Part shown: in pieces, positions 8,242 to 16,515 of the stretch | Position numbering within the stretch: the first letter of the stretch is position 1 | Layout: every line of letters starts with the position of its first letter | Assembly: GCA_945882095.1 (NCBI GenBank) | Contig: CAMCWF010000002.1 | Span: 124,001 to 188,000 of the forward strand | Direction: 5' to 3' | Source of the DNA: Chryseobacterium gleum | GTDB lineage: Bacteria; Bacteroidota; Bacteroidia; Flavobacteriales_D; Crocinitomicaceae | Length of the DNA: 64,000 nucleotides | The notes under the pieces: model-generated | Database searches by the model: none | Told to the model about the DNA's origin: nothing | The model's input: only the letters and a program-made list of their open reading frames with translations | Made by a program: the position numbers and the translations under genes

Positions 8242-11037
8242 TCATCGAATCATGGCAATGTGACCCGTTATGTTTTCCTTCTTCGCACTGTCTTTGTATC
8301 CAAAGCAAATGTTATAAATATAGACTCCATCTTGAACAGGCAATCCGTTGGTTCCATAGGTTCCGTCCCATCCCACATTCGAATTGTAACTTTCCCATAC
8401 AATTTCTCCCCAACGGTTGAAAATCGAAACATGATAGTTTTGAGGATCAAGTCCTTCTGTAAAAACGGGCTTCCAAACATTGTTAAATTGATTCCCGTCG
8501 GGTGTGAAGGCATTGGGCACATAATAGGTTAACTCTTCATGAATTTCTATGATTTGATAACTCGTGTCTGTACACCCGTATTCATTGGTGGTCACTAGCA
8601 TTACCTCATAGGAATTTGCTTCATTTACGGGGAAAGCATGGTATGGATTTTCCTGGCTATTTACAGGGGATCCGTCGCCAAAATCCCAGGTATACACACT
8701 GCCACCCGAACTCATGTTTTCCAAGGTAACACCATTGTAAACCGTTGTTAAATTTTGGTTGGGTACATTAAAACTTGAGGTGGGAACAGGAAAGGTGCAG
8801 ATGGCATTGGCTTGAGTAGTCGAATATTGACATCCTAAGGGAGTCGTTACTTGCATAGAAACATCAAAACATCCGACTTCTTGGAAAAGGGTATGAATTG
8901 AATCGCCCACTAAAAATGCTCCATTGCTAAAATTCCATAGCACGTTCGTGAATACATTTCCTGTGCTTTGATTGTTTAAACTCACCGCCAATGGGGCACA
9001 TCCGCTTGCCGGACCATACGAAAAATCCAATGTGGGAATGGAGTCGATTCCGATGTGGAGGCTATCCACATTTGAACAACCATGAAAATCAATCCCTGTG
9101 ACCGTTAGGTTTTGGTTTAGTAAAACATTCATGGAGCTGCCATTCGGCAATTGATTAGACCACTGATAATTGCTTGCCCCCACAGCTTGAAGGATTGTTT
9201 GAGAACCTGCACAGACAATGGTATCATTTCCCGCATTTACATTGGGTAATGGATAGACTTCAAGGGATACCGTGTCGCTTGAAGCGCATCCATTTAGGTC
9301 GGTTCCATGTACGACGAAGGTGCTCATTCCAACATTCGGGGATACAAAGGCACCATTCAAAAGATTTCCTTCCCAAAATAAATTCCCCCCAACCGTTGCC
9401 ATCAATTGTGCGCTGTCGCCTGAACAAATGGGTTGAAGATTTTGGGCTTGTACACTGTCAATTACATAGATTCCAACATGTAAACTATCGAAGGCAACAC
9501 AATTTAGGGAATCGGTCCCCAGGACTGAAATCCAATCGTTTTGCGTAGGAACAAAGCTTTGGTTTTGTTGGTAAGGTACTTCCCATTGGTAAGAACTTCC
9601 TCCACTTGCTTGAAGTAGTACTGAATTTCCAGGGCACACATCAACATCGATCCCTGCATTGATGTTTGGCAAAGGATAAATGTTTAAAGGGGTAACCAAG
9701 GTGTCGTAACATCCATTGTTTCCTTGACCTATTAAAGTGAGCGTGTACAAACCTGGATTTGTGTAGGTGTGGATTGGACTGAGTGAGTTAACGGAATTAC
9801 TCCCATCACCAAAATTCCAATATAAATTATTTACACCGAAGAGACTTGTCAATGAAAATGAGGTGGATTGTTGAATGCAATTTCTATCAACTTGGAGGGC
9901 TAAATGCGGCGCAGGTAAAACCATAACATTTTGAGTCGAAGTATCTACACAACCATTGGAGCTTTGGGTGATGAGGGTGACAGTATAATTTCCAGGGTTA
10001 GAAAAGAGGGCGGTGGGGGTATTTGCATTTCCTCCGAGGCCAATGCCATTTCCGAAATTCCAGGTATTCTGAATGGTAACATTCGGCGAATTACTGCTCA
10101 AAGTTGAAGTGGATTGAAATTGAACGGGTGTGTTTTGGCAACTTGCGGCATACACAAAACTGGATTGAACCAGGGTGGGAGATGCTTGCACATTTAAATT
10201 CACTGAACACGTGCCTTGGTTGGAATAAGTGGTCATAGTACACGTGTAAATTTGGTTGACGTTGGGATTGGCAATCACAACCTGTTGTCCACTTAAATTT
10301 CCCGGTTGCCATTGGTAGGATTGAAAGCCTGTGGGTGCTGTCAGGGTTAAGGGTTGTGTCCCCCCACAAAAATCGACGTCAATGGCGAGCGGTAAGCATT
10401 GTGCAGCAATGTATGCATAGCCATAATGACCACCTTGGGCGCAATCCCATGTGGTGAATTTTATTTGAATGGTCTGGCCCATGTACGGCGTTAAATCCAA
10501 TCCAACCGTGGTCCAAGGCAACCATGTATTCATTCCGCAGGATTGAAAATTTTGCCCTGGTTGACCGCCATAAACAGTGTAGGTGCCACAACCTCCTCCA
10601 ATCGGCAGGCCGGCAGCGTTGAGAATTTCTGTCTCAAATTTTGGTTGTTGAGGTGCGGTATGACCCGGGTTTTGAAGGACAACGGCATATTTGTATACAA
10701 AGAGATTGCTTTGTGGCGTAACGTTAATGGTGTACACAAGTTCCTCTGCCTGTGCTCCAGAGATTGCGTTGCCAAGTTTTACAGATGCATTGTGTCCGGG
10801 TGGGATTACCGATAGTCCATTGCAAGTGTTTGGGTCTGTGGATTGGGTAGATACGATGGTGTGTCGACCTTGCGTGATTCCGAAATTGGTCCCCGGGGCA
10901 TAATACGTACCTGTGTAGCCAGTCCAATTGTTGAAGTTTCCCAGGGATAAATCTACATTTGGACAGCTTTGGTTTTGAGAAAATAAAAAGCAATAAAATA
11001 CCGTTGCCGTGAAGGCAGAAAAAATCTTTAACATCAT
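8242..11037 (-). CDS. PKD-domain exported protein with T9SS type B sorting domain
   Basis: A 931-residue exported protein. The signal peptide is about residues 1-21. Residues about 25-215 form a jelly-roll-like N-terminal region (LGNFNNWTGYTG, IQIKFTTWDCAQGGHYGYAYI). Several PKD or Ig-like domains follow, around 290-375, 376-455, 670-745 and 752-835, marked by WNFGNG, WNFGDGS and WDFGDGS plus GxYTVTL strands. Between them are two NVNAGNDTIVCAG-like repeats. The last about 90 residues (YVPNAFTPDGNQFNNVW, FNRWGEIVWE, GWDGTYGTNG) are a typical type B/CHU_C sorting domain. A surface adhesin or matrix role is likely by family but the ligand is unknown. A second Met codon follows the first, so the start may be 11034. 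Confidence 0.88.
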   Translation of the reverse strand: MMLKIFSAFTATVFYCFLFSQNQSCPNVDLSLGNFNNWTGYTGTYYAPGTNFGITQGRHTIVSTQSTDPNTCNGLSVIPPGHNASVKLGNAISGAQAEELVYTINVTPQSNLFVYKYAVVLQNPGHTAPQQPKFETEILNAAGLPIGGGCGTYTVYGGQPGQNFQSCGMNTWLPWTTVGLDLTPYMGQTIQIKFTTWDCAQGGHYGYAYIAAQCLPLAIDVDFCGGTQPLTLTAPTGFQSYQWQPGNLSGQQVVIANPNVNQIYTCTMTTYSNQGTCSVNLNVQASPTLVQSSFVYAASCQNTPVQFQSTSTLSSNSPNVTIQNTWNFGNGIGLGGNANTPTALFSNPGNYTVTLITQSSNGCVDTSTQNVMVLPAPHLALQVDRNCIQQSTSFSLTSLFGVNNLYWNFGDGSNSVNSLSPIHTYTNPGLYTLTLIGQGNNGCYDTLVTPLNIYPLPNINAGIDVDVCPGNSVLLQASGGSSYQWEVPYQQNQSFVPTQNDWISVLGTDSLNCVAFDSLHVGIYVIDSVQAQNLQPICSGDSAQLMATVGGNLFWEGNLLNGAFVSPNVGMSTFVVHGTDLNGCASSDTVSLEVYPLPNVNAGNDTIVCAGSQTILQAVGASNYQWSNQLPNGSSMNVLLNQNLTVTGIDFHGCSNVDSLHIGIDSIPTLDFSYGPASGCAPLAVSLNNQSTGNVFTNVLWNFSNGAFLVGDSIHTLFQEVGCFDVSMQVTTPLGCQYSTTQANAICTFPVPTSSFNVPNQNLTTVYNGVTLENMSSGGSVYTWDFGDGSPVNSQENPYHAFPVNEANSYEVMLVTTNEYGCTDTSYQIIEIHEELTYYVPNAFTPDGNQFNNVWKPVFTEGLDPQNYHVSIFNRWGEIVWESYNSNVGWDGTYGTNGLPVQDGVYIYNICFGYKDSAKKENITGHIAMIR

Positions 11038-11217
11038 GTAATAGAAGGGTTTAGGTTGTTGGGATGGTAAACGATTTCCCTTTAAAATTCTTGTGTTTTG
11101 TTAATAAATGGCATGAATTTTAAATGGGTTATTAAAAAACGCCTTTATTGGCAACGCGTTTGTTAAAATGGACGTTTGTGAAAAAAAAATCTTAAATTCG
11201 AACAATAAAAACAGCTT
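11038..11217. other. divergent intergenic region
   Basis: About 180 bases separate two divergent exported-protein genes. The only motif I see is TAAATTCG at 11193-11200 (TAnnTTCG type) with TTTG at 11175-11178. The spacer is 14 nt, shorter than the usual 17-23, and consists largely of an A9 run. No RNA gene or terminator is visible. Confidence 0.35.
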
Positions 11218-11583
11218 ATGAAAAAATTATTTATCCTTTTTACCTTAATGCTTGTAGGTTATTTCAACGTTGAGGGCCAAGTTTACGCAGTCGCAGCTTC
11301 AAAAACGGATTATGCTAAACAAAAAGCAGATGGCATCATTACTTTTAGATTTGGATCTGACGTACTCCCTGAAACAATCCTTACCAATGGTGAGAATTTC
11401 ACAGAGAATTTTAAGACTAAGTTTGATGCATCAACGTATGTAGGAACATTCACCATGAACGAGAATACGGAAATGAATCGATTGATGCTGGGACGTCTTT
11501 TAATCATGTCTGGTGTTGAGGTCATTGAATTTGATGGCGCACAAATCCCAGTCTTTCAGTTTTCTAACGATCAACTAAAATAA
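11218..11583 (+). CDS. small exported protein, unknown function
   Basis: A 121-residue protein with a clear signal peptide (MKKLFILFTLMLVGYFNVEGQ), so it is exported. The mature part (IITFRFGSDVLPETILTNGE, then FTMNENTEMNRLMLGRLLIMSGV) is unfamiliar and has no cysteines. It is followed within 10 bases by an intrinsic terminator, suggesting a single-gene transcript, although the next start codon directly touches the terminator T-run. Confidence 0.65.
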   Translation: MKKLFILFTLMLVGYFNVEGQVYAVAASKTDYAKQKADGIITFRFGSDVLPETILTNGENFTENFKTKFDASTYVGTFTMNENTEMNRLMLGRLLIMSGVEVIEFDGAQIPVFQFSNDQLK

Positions 11584-11587
11584 ATAC

Positions 11588-11608
11588 AAGCCCTGAGGGG
11601 CTTTTTTT
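11588..11608 (+). terminator. intrinsic terminator after the 11218 gene
   Basis: AAGCCC-TGAG-GGGCTT forms a six-base-pair stem with a four-base loop and is followed by a T-run (11602-11608). The ATG of the adenosine-deaminase-family gene starts at 11609, directly after the T-run. Confidence 0.8.
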
Positions 11609-12607
11609 ATGAATTTTACCTTCCCAAAAGTTGAGTTGCATTTGCACATCGACTGCTCACTAAGTTTTGCATTTGTATCTAAATACGTTCCAGGAATAAC
11701 CCTCGAGGAATATTCCAAAACCTACAACGCACCTGTAAATTGTTGTTCACTCATTGATTACTTGGCCTGTGCCCAAGCAGCCATCCAATTGATGCAATCG
11801 CGTGAACAATTGTACGATGCAACGATGGATGTTATTCAACAGTTGGAAGCGGATCAGGTTATCTACGCCGAGCTAAGGTTTGCGCCTTTACAACATTTAC
11901 ATTTAGGACTTACCCCAGATGAAGTGGTTGAAGTATGCCTTTCCGCCATGGAGGATTACGAAGGAAATGTAAAAGTTCGAATGTTGTTATGTACCCTGCG
12001 GCATTTTTCAAAAGCGGAAAGTGACCTAACCGCTGAATTGGTAATTAAATACCACAACCGAGGGGTAGTGGGATTGGATTTAGCTGCGGATGAAGCAGGT
12101 TTTGGTTTGGAAAATCACCAAAGCGCTTTCGAAAAAGTCAACCTTGCCGGAATTTATTGTACCTCTCATGCAGGAGAAGCTTGTGGACCAGAATCTGTTT
12201 GGGAAACCATTCAAAAACTTAACGCCAGGCGAATTGGTCATGGAATTCGAAGTGTGGAGGATGAAGACTTGCTCATAAAATTGAAAGAGGCAGAAATCCA
12301 TCTTGAAATATGTCCTACCAGCAACCATATGACAAGGGTTTTTCCCGAAACCAACGACTACCCTGTAAATCACTTATTGCTTCATGATGTTTCTTTTGGT
12401 ATTAACACTGATGGTCGCGCAATTTCTAATGTTACCTTGGGAGATGAATACCGCTGGTTGCATACCGAAAAAGGTTGGACCCTCGAAGATATGTTTAAGG
12501 TAAATTCCAATGCCATTCATGCGGCTTTTATTCCAGAGATGGAAAAGGATATACTTATGAGTCAATTGAGAGATGGATTCGAACGAACTAACGGTTTTTC
12601 AAATTAA
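11609..12607 (+). CDS. add: adenosine deaminase family protein
   Basis: A 332-residue member of the adenosine/AMP deaminase family, expected to deaminate adenosine or a related 6-aminopurine nucleoside in the cytosol. Visible signatures are FPKVELHLHIDCSL (two zinc His; Asp-Cys where many members have Asp-Gly), SHAGEAC (His and catalytic Glu), RRIGHGIRS (His), CPTSNH and INTDGRAIS (zinc Asp). The residue after that Asp is Gly, not the second Asp of the classical NTDDP, so substrate preference may differ. The conserved FPKVELHLH fixes the start at 11609, directly after a terminator. The 3' end overlaps the convergent DUF6089 gene by 20 bases. Confidence 0.85.
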   Translation: MNFTFPKVELHLHIDCSLSFAFVSKYVPGITLEEYSKTYNAPVNCCSLIDYLACAQAAIQLMQSREQLYDATMDVIQQLEADQVIYAELRFAPLQHLHLGLTPDEVVEVCLSAMEDYEGNVKVRMLLCTLRHFSKAESDLTAELVIKYHNRGVVGLDLAADEAGFGLENHQSAFEKVNLAGIYCTSHAGEACGPESVWETIQKLNARRIGHGIRSVEDEDLLIKLKEAEIHLEICPTSNHMTRVFPETNDYPVNHLLLHDVSFGINTDGRAISNVTLGDEYRWLHTEKGWTLEDMFKVNSNAIHAAFIPEMEKDILMSQLRDGFERTNGFSN

Positions 12608-13490
12608 ATATCAGCGAAATCCCCAGTCTGTAATAGACATCTTTTTGGTTAGAATCCCCCCTGCGTTTACCAGGCAAGAACAATTCAGGACTAAGACTTG
12701 GGTTAGAAAGATAGATAGCCGCAGGATCCGTAAGTACACCCGTTTCGGGATAAAATCTTGAGACGTCGTCCATGTAATCTGTAAACGTTTTAAAACAGGT
12801 AGCCTCGATACCTACACGAATTTGTTTAGAGATTCCCAATCGAATGCCAAAACCCACAGGAATGATAAGCGTAGCCTTGCCGTAGGGCGTAGATTGTCCT
12901 TCTGTTTTTAGGGGACGTAATTCGACCAAGGTACCCTGGAAACTTGCTTTGGGATTGAAAGTCGAAAACCCCATCCCTGAAAAGGTATACAATTGAAAAT
13001 TGGATCGTTTTCTGCGCATTCTTGAGGTCAATTGGTAGAAGCGTCCATTGAATTCTTGTGCCAAAAATATCAATTCTAACCTTTGTGAAAACTCAAAATT
13101 GTTGCTTTTGAAAGACAAGTTACGTGCATGACGCAAGGGATTTTCAGCATAAAAATCGCTGCCCATGATTTGAAAAAAGGAAAACTCAGTTTTGGTGGCA
13201 AAATACCTCGAAAACCTAAACTTGAATGCGGCTTGAACCCCTTTTCCTGTTGATTCCCAATCAATGTCTTTGGTAGAATAATCGATTCCTTTTCCGCCGC
13301 CTCCTCCAAGGTCACCGGTGAATTGTGTGGCGCAGAATCCTGCTTGTAATTCCAATCGATTGGAGCGCCAGTTGGTTCGGTTGTTAAAATTTTCCCACTT
13401 TAATTTTTTTTGACCAAAAACCATGGTGTTTAAAACCAATAGTAAAAGGATGAATGGGATTCTTAGCGGTAAAAAAAAGGGTGCTTTCAT
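12588..13490 (-). CDS. DUF6089-like outer-membrane protein
   Basis: Trimmed to ATG at 13490, this is a 300-residue protein with a signal peptide (residues about 1-26, ending VFGQ). It resembles the DUF6089 family of Bacteroidota: a GDLGGGGGKG glycine-rich turn near the start, FKFRFSRYFATKTEFSFF, RHARNLSFKSNNFEFSQRLE and a late TDYMDDVSRFY. The alternating strands indicate a beta barrel in the outer membrane; function is unknown. A perfect TAATTTTG -7 box sits just upstream. The ORF-track start at 13541 lies before that box, which supports the shorter start. Confidence 0.78.
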   Translation of the reverse strand: MKAPFFLPLRIPFILLLLVLNTMVFGQKKLKWENFNNRTNWRSNRLELQAGFCATQFTGDLGGGGGKGIDYSTKDIDWESTGKGVQAAFKFRFSRYFATKTEFSFFQIMGSDFYAENPLRHARNLSFKSNNFEFSQRLELIFLAQEFNGRFYQLTSRMRRKRSNFQLYTFSGMGFSTFNPKASFQGTLVELRPLKTEGQSTPYGKATLIIPVGFGIRLGISKQIRVGIEATCFKTFTDYMDDVSRFYPETGVLTDPAAIYLSNPSLSPELFLPGKRRGDSNQKDVYYRLGISLIFNLKNR

Positions 13491-13501
13491 GGTCAATGTG
13501 T

Positions 13502-13509
13502 CAAAATTA
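13502..13509 (-). promoter_or_regulatory. -7 box before the DUF6089 gene
   Basis: The minus strand reads TAATTTTG, an exact TAnnTTTG, 12 nt before the ATG at 13490. This predicts a leader of only about 5-6 nt. The -33 element is not clear. Confidence 0.45.
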
Positions 13510-13544
13510 ACGAATGCATTTGTAAATAAGTATACCTGCAATGA

Positions 13545-13575
13545 TTTGTTAACTCTTGAACAATCTTTATCTTTG
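13545..13575 (+). promoter_or_regulatory. promoter of tRNA-Leu
   Basis: TTTG at 13545-13548, a 19-nt spacer, then TATCTTTG at 13568-13575: a complete Bacteroidota sigma-A-type promoter. Transcription should begin near 13582, about 20 nt before the tRNA. Confidence 0.75.
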
Positions 13576-13602
13576 TCGGCTTAGGTCTTGAAGTTACAAG
13601 AT

Positions 13603-13684
13603 GCCCACGTGGTGAAATTGGTAGACATGCCATCTTGAGGGGGTGGTGCCACTAGGCGTGCTGGTTCGAATCCAGTCGTGGGCA
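13603..13684 (+). tRNA. tRNA-Leu(GAG)
   Basis: The sequence folds as a class II tRNA. The acceptor stem is GCCCACG/CGTGGGC with discriminator A at 13684. The anticodon stem is CCATC/GGTGG with loop TTGAGGG, giving anticodon GAG at 13637-13639. The variable arm has a GCC/GGC stem, and the T arm has loop TTCGAAT. The long variable arm and GAG anticodon assign leucine, reading CUC and CUU. The next bases are CGA, so the CCA end is not encoded and must be added by the tRNA nucleotidyltransferase. It has its own promoter and terminator. Confidence 0.97.
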
Positions 13685-13690
13685 CGAATT

Positions 13691-13725
13691 AAAAGTCTGG
13701 AGAAATACCAGACTTTTTTCTTTTC
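13691..13725 (+). terminator. intrinsic terminator after tRNA-Leu
   Basis: AAAAGTCTGG-AGAAATA-CCAGACTTTT is a perfect ten-base-pair stem with a seven-base loop that runs into a T-rich tract. Confidence 0.9.
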
Positions 13726-13760
13726 CATCTGTTAAAATGTATACAGTATTAAAGTGAAAT

Positions 13761-13787
13761 AAAAAGGATGGCTGCGACAGCATCTTT
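13761..13787 (-). terminator. likely terminator after the MFS transporter gene
   Basis: On the minus strand GATGCTG-TCG-CAGCCATC forms a stem with one bulged C. It is flanked by AAA upstream and CTTTTT downstream, directly after the transporter stop codon. Confidence 0.5.
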
Positions 13788-13788
13788 A

Positions 13789-15078
13789 TTAAATAAATTC
13801 CTCGTGATAATTCAGGTCTTTAGAAAAAGTTTCTCGCAGGTTGTAGGTTCCCCAAAGTGCTAAGAAAATACACAAACATCCAACGAAACAAGCGGCAAAA
13901 TCTGTCGGTAGAAAGGAGGTGAATAGCGCGAACAAGGACACAATGGCAAAGACACTTCCGCGTACAAAATTTGGAATCGTATTGGCAGCGGTGGATCGAA
14001 TGTTTGTACCGAATTGCTCGGCTGCAATGGTAACGAAAATGGCCCAATAGCCTGTGCCTGCACCCAATAAAAAGCAAAACACATAGTAGACATTCAAGGA
14101 CATTCCCTTGCCAAGGAAGAGAAAGCACATCATAAGAATAAAGGTCATAGATAGGAAAATAAACACCACTTTTCTTCTGCTTTTTAAGAATTGACTTAGC
14201 ATCCCCGCAAGTAAATCACCCATGGATAGACCGATGTAAGAATACATGACTGCTTTGCCGTTGTTTACATTGTGGAGCCCAACCATCGGACCGAAATCAT
14301 CTTTGGAATTCATAATAAGCAACCCTACTACGAACCAAATGGGTATGCCAACGAGGATACAATTAAAGTAGGTTTTAAGGTTTTGTTTCTTGGTAAAAAT
14401 CAGTTTCAGGTCCCCTCGTTTAATGCCATCGTTTTGGTGCATTTGATGAAACATCGAAGATTCCAAAGAGCCCATGCGAACAACCAAAAGCATAAGTCCA
14501 AGTATGCCACCTACAATGTATGCCACCTGCCAATTGAGGAGAGAGCGGTTAAATACCCACGATAGAAAGGAACCAATGGCTTGCCCTTGTTCACCTACAA
14601 TTGTAGCCACGACAGCACCCAGTGCTCCAAAGCACACAATGATCATCGTTCCATATCCCCTTTTTTCCTTAGGCATTAATTCAGATACCAAAGTGATTCC
14701 AGCGCCTAACTCGCCAGCCAATCCAATTCCAGCAATGATTCTTATGACAATGTATGTTGGAAGGTCGGTTACGAATGCATTGGCAATGTTCGCAATCGAG
14801 TAGAGCAGAATAGATCCAAACAAAACCTTAACCCTCCCTTTTTTATCTCCCAAAATCCCCCATAAAATGCCGCCGATCATCATCCCAATCATTTGCATGC
14901 TAAATAGCATCTTACCCGTAGCAGCTCTGTCAATGTCCGATGCCTTCGGTAATATGGTTAGAAGGCTTTCTGCTTTGACTACGCTAAACAATACCAAGTC
15001 ATAGATGTCAACGAAATATCCGAGAGAAGCGATAATTACCAATAAAGTAACTTTCTTATTCATAGGTTTTGGTTCCAT
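13789..15078 (-). CDS. MFS transporter
   Basis: A 429-residue integral membrane protein with about 12 hydrophobic segments, a normal major facilitator size. The loop 2-3 signature GILGDKKGRVKVLFG is clear, and the opening LGYFVDIYDLVLFSVVKAES resembles the metabolite:H+ symporter branch. The later GLAGELGAGITLVSELMPKEKRGYG segment matches the loop 4-5 region of sugar or organic-acid porters. The substrate is not evident; the dctA gene transcribed divergently next door makes an organic acid plausible. ATG at 15063 (MNKKVTL) is an alternative start, favoured if the TATATTCG box at 15087-15094 is the promoter. Confidence 0.85.
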   Translation of the reverse strand: MEPKPMNKKVTLLVIIASLGYFVDIYDLVLFSVVKAESLLTILPKASDIDRAATGKMLFSMQMIGMMIGGILWGILGDKKGRVKVLFGSILLYSIANIANAFVTDLPTYIVIRIIAGIGLAGELGAGITLVSELMPKEKRGYGTMIIVCFGALGAVVATIVGEQGQAIGSFLSWVFNRSLLNWQVAYIVGGILGLMLLVVRMGSLESSMFHQMHQNDGIKRGDLKLIFTKKQNLKTYFNCILVGIPIWFVVGLLIMNSKDDFGPMVGLHNVNNGKAVMYSYIGLSMGDLLAGMLSQFLKSRRKVVFIFLSMTFILMMCFLFLGKGMSLNVYYVFCFLLGAGTGYWAIFVTIAAEQFGTNIRSTAANTIPNFVRGSVFAIVSLFALFTSFLPTDFAACFVGCLCIFLALWGTYNLRETFSKDLNYHEEFI

Positions 15079-15086
15079 AATGGCCT

Positions 15087-15094
15087 CGAATATA
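15087..15094 (-). promoter_or_regulatory. candidate -7 box before the MFS gene
   Basis: The minus strand reads TATATTCG, one mismatch from TAnnTTTG. Transcription would begin near 15080, almost on the first ATG and 17 nt before the second. Confidence 0.35.
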
Positions 15095-15220
15095 ATTATT
15101 TGTAGGGAAAATCTCGTTTTATGTTGAGAATCCCCTTCTTTCCCTTTCGTTTATTAATTCTATCTTTAATCTGCTTCTTCGTATTTAGAAGCTACAAAAG
15201 GAACAATAAAACCCAATTCA

Positions 15221-16432
15221 ATGATAAAGAAGATCTTAAAACATTTAACCTTTTATGTAATTCTAGCCATCATCGCTGGGGTATTACTTGGGCATTTCAA
15301 TCCTGCGCTTGCGGTAAAAATGGAATTTCTCGGAAAGCAATTTATTGCCATCATTAAACTGTTCATTGCGCCTATAATTTTTCTTACCATTGTTTTAGGG
15401 ATAGGCTCGGTAGGTGACCTAAAAAAAGTCGGGAGAATTGGTATAAAATCTTTGGTATATTTTGAAGTGGTAACCACTTTGGCACTTGCCATTGGCGTAT
15501 TCTGTGCATGGTTGTTTCAGCCCGGAAGTATTGATAAATCCAGTTTAAAACTTCACGATGCCTCAAAGTATACCGAGAAAGCATCAGAAGGATTCAGTTG
15601 GATTCGCTTCTTTCTGGATAATTTTACCATCCAGGTTTTGGTGGTAGCCATTGTTACAGGAATCATTGTTAACCAAATTAAATCAAAGGATAAAATCCTA
15701 TCTCATTTCAGTTTTGCATCTAAATGGGTTTTTAAAATCCTAAAATTTGTAATGTACCTTGCTCCGTTAGGCGCGTTTGGAGGAATTGCTTATGCAGTGG
15801 GAGAATTTGGACTCGCGACCTTGGTTCCCTTGGGAAAATTGGTACTTAGTGTCTACGGTACCATGGTGATTTTTGTGGTTCTGGTTTTAGGAGGTATAAT
15901 GCGTTTGGTTAAATTGAACATCTTTAAATTCCTGCACTACATCCGCGAAGAAATTCTCATCGTTTTGGGTACCTCAAGTTCGGAATCTGCCTTGCCCAAT
16001 TTGATGGAAAAACTGGAGAAATTGGGATGTAAGAAATCTGTAGTTGGATTGGTGGTGCCAACGGGTTATTCTTTTAATTTGGACGGAACCTCTATCTATC
16101 TGTCCATGGCAGTCATATTTCTTGCGCAACTTTACGATGTACATCTTTCTATGGGAGAAATCGCCATGATCATCGGTATTCTAATGCTAACCTCAAAAGG
16201 CGCTGCCGGGGTCACAGGAAGCGGCTTTGTCGTATTGGCCTCTACCTTGGCCTCACTGCATAAAATTCCATTGGAAGGATTGGCGTTTTTGCTGGGCGTT
16301 GATAAATTTTTGAGCGAAGCAAGGGCGATTACCAACATTATCGGAAATGGCGTCGCAACCCTCGTTATTGCCAAAAATGAAAAAGAATTTGATGAAGAAA
16401 TTTACCACAAGGAAATTAATTCCAATGTGTGA
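15221..16432 (+). CDS. dctA: C4-dicarboxylate/amino acid:cation symporter (DctA-like)
   Basis: A 403-residue inner-membrane carrier of the DAACS family, moving dicarboxylates (or glutamate/aspartate) with H+ or Na+. Diagnostic segments are LGTSSSESALP (serine-rich reentrant loop 1), PTGYSFNLDGTSIY (the NLDGT of DctA), TSKGAAGVTGSGFVVLAS (reentrant loop 2) and LSEARAITNIIGNGVATLVIA. The DctA-specific wording of these loops favours succinate/fumarate/malate. TATCTTTA at 15161-15168 is a near-consensus -7 box upstream. The gene is divergent from the MFS transporter with a shared 142-base region. Confidence 0.9.
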   Translation: MIKKILKHLTFYVILAIIAGVLLGHFNPALAVKMEFLGKQFIAIIKLFIAPIIFLTIVLGIGSVGDLKKVGRIGIKSLVYFEVVTTLALAIGVFCAWLFQPGSIDKSSLKLHDASKYTEKASEGFSWIRFFLDNFTIQVLVVAIVTGIIVNQIKSKDKILSHFSFASKWVFKILKFVMYLAPLGAFGGIAYAVGEFGLATLVPLGKLVLSVYGTMVIFVVLVLGGIMRLVKLNIFKFLHYIREEILIVLGTSSSESALPNLMEKLEKLGCKKSVVGLVVPTGYSFNLDGTSIYLSMAVIFLAQLYDVHLSMGEIAMIIGILMLTSKGAAGVTGSGFVVLASTLASLHKIPLEGLAFLLGVDKFLSEARAITNIIGNGVATLVIAKNEKEFDEEIYHKEINSNV

Positions 16433-16515
16433 TTTCGGAAGATTTTTTCGGTATAAAAATTTTGAAAATGAATCCTTTACTTTTTAATGCCTAATTTCGT
16501 AAAAACCTTGGATTG

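Noticed and set aside
15121-15357. 78-residue plus-strand ORF before dctA
   Set aside because: It overlaps the dctA start in another frame, its second half shows no protein-like pattern, and the well-supported dctA reading frame explains the region.
16433-16515. hairpin between dctA and upp
   Set aside because: A/T palindromes only (AAAATTTT); no GC stem with T-run, so no terminator is called.
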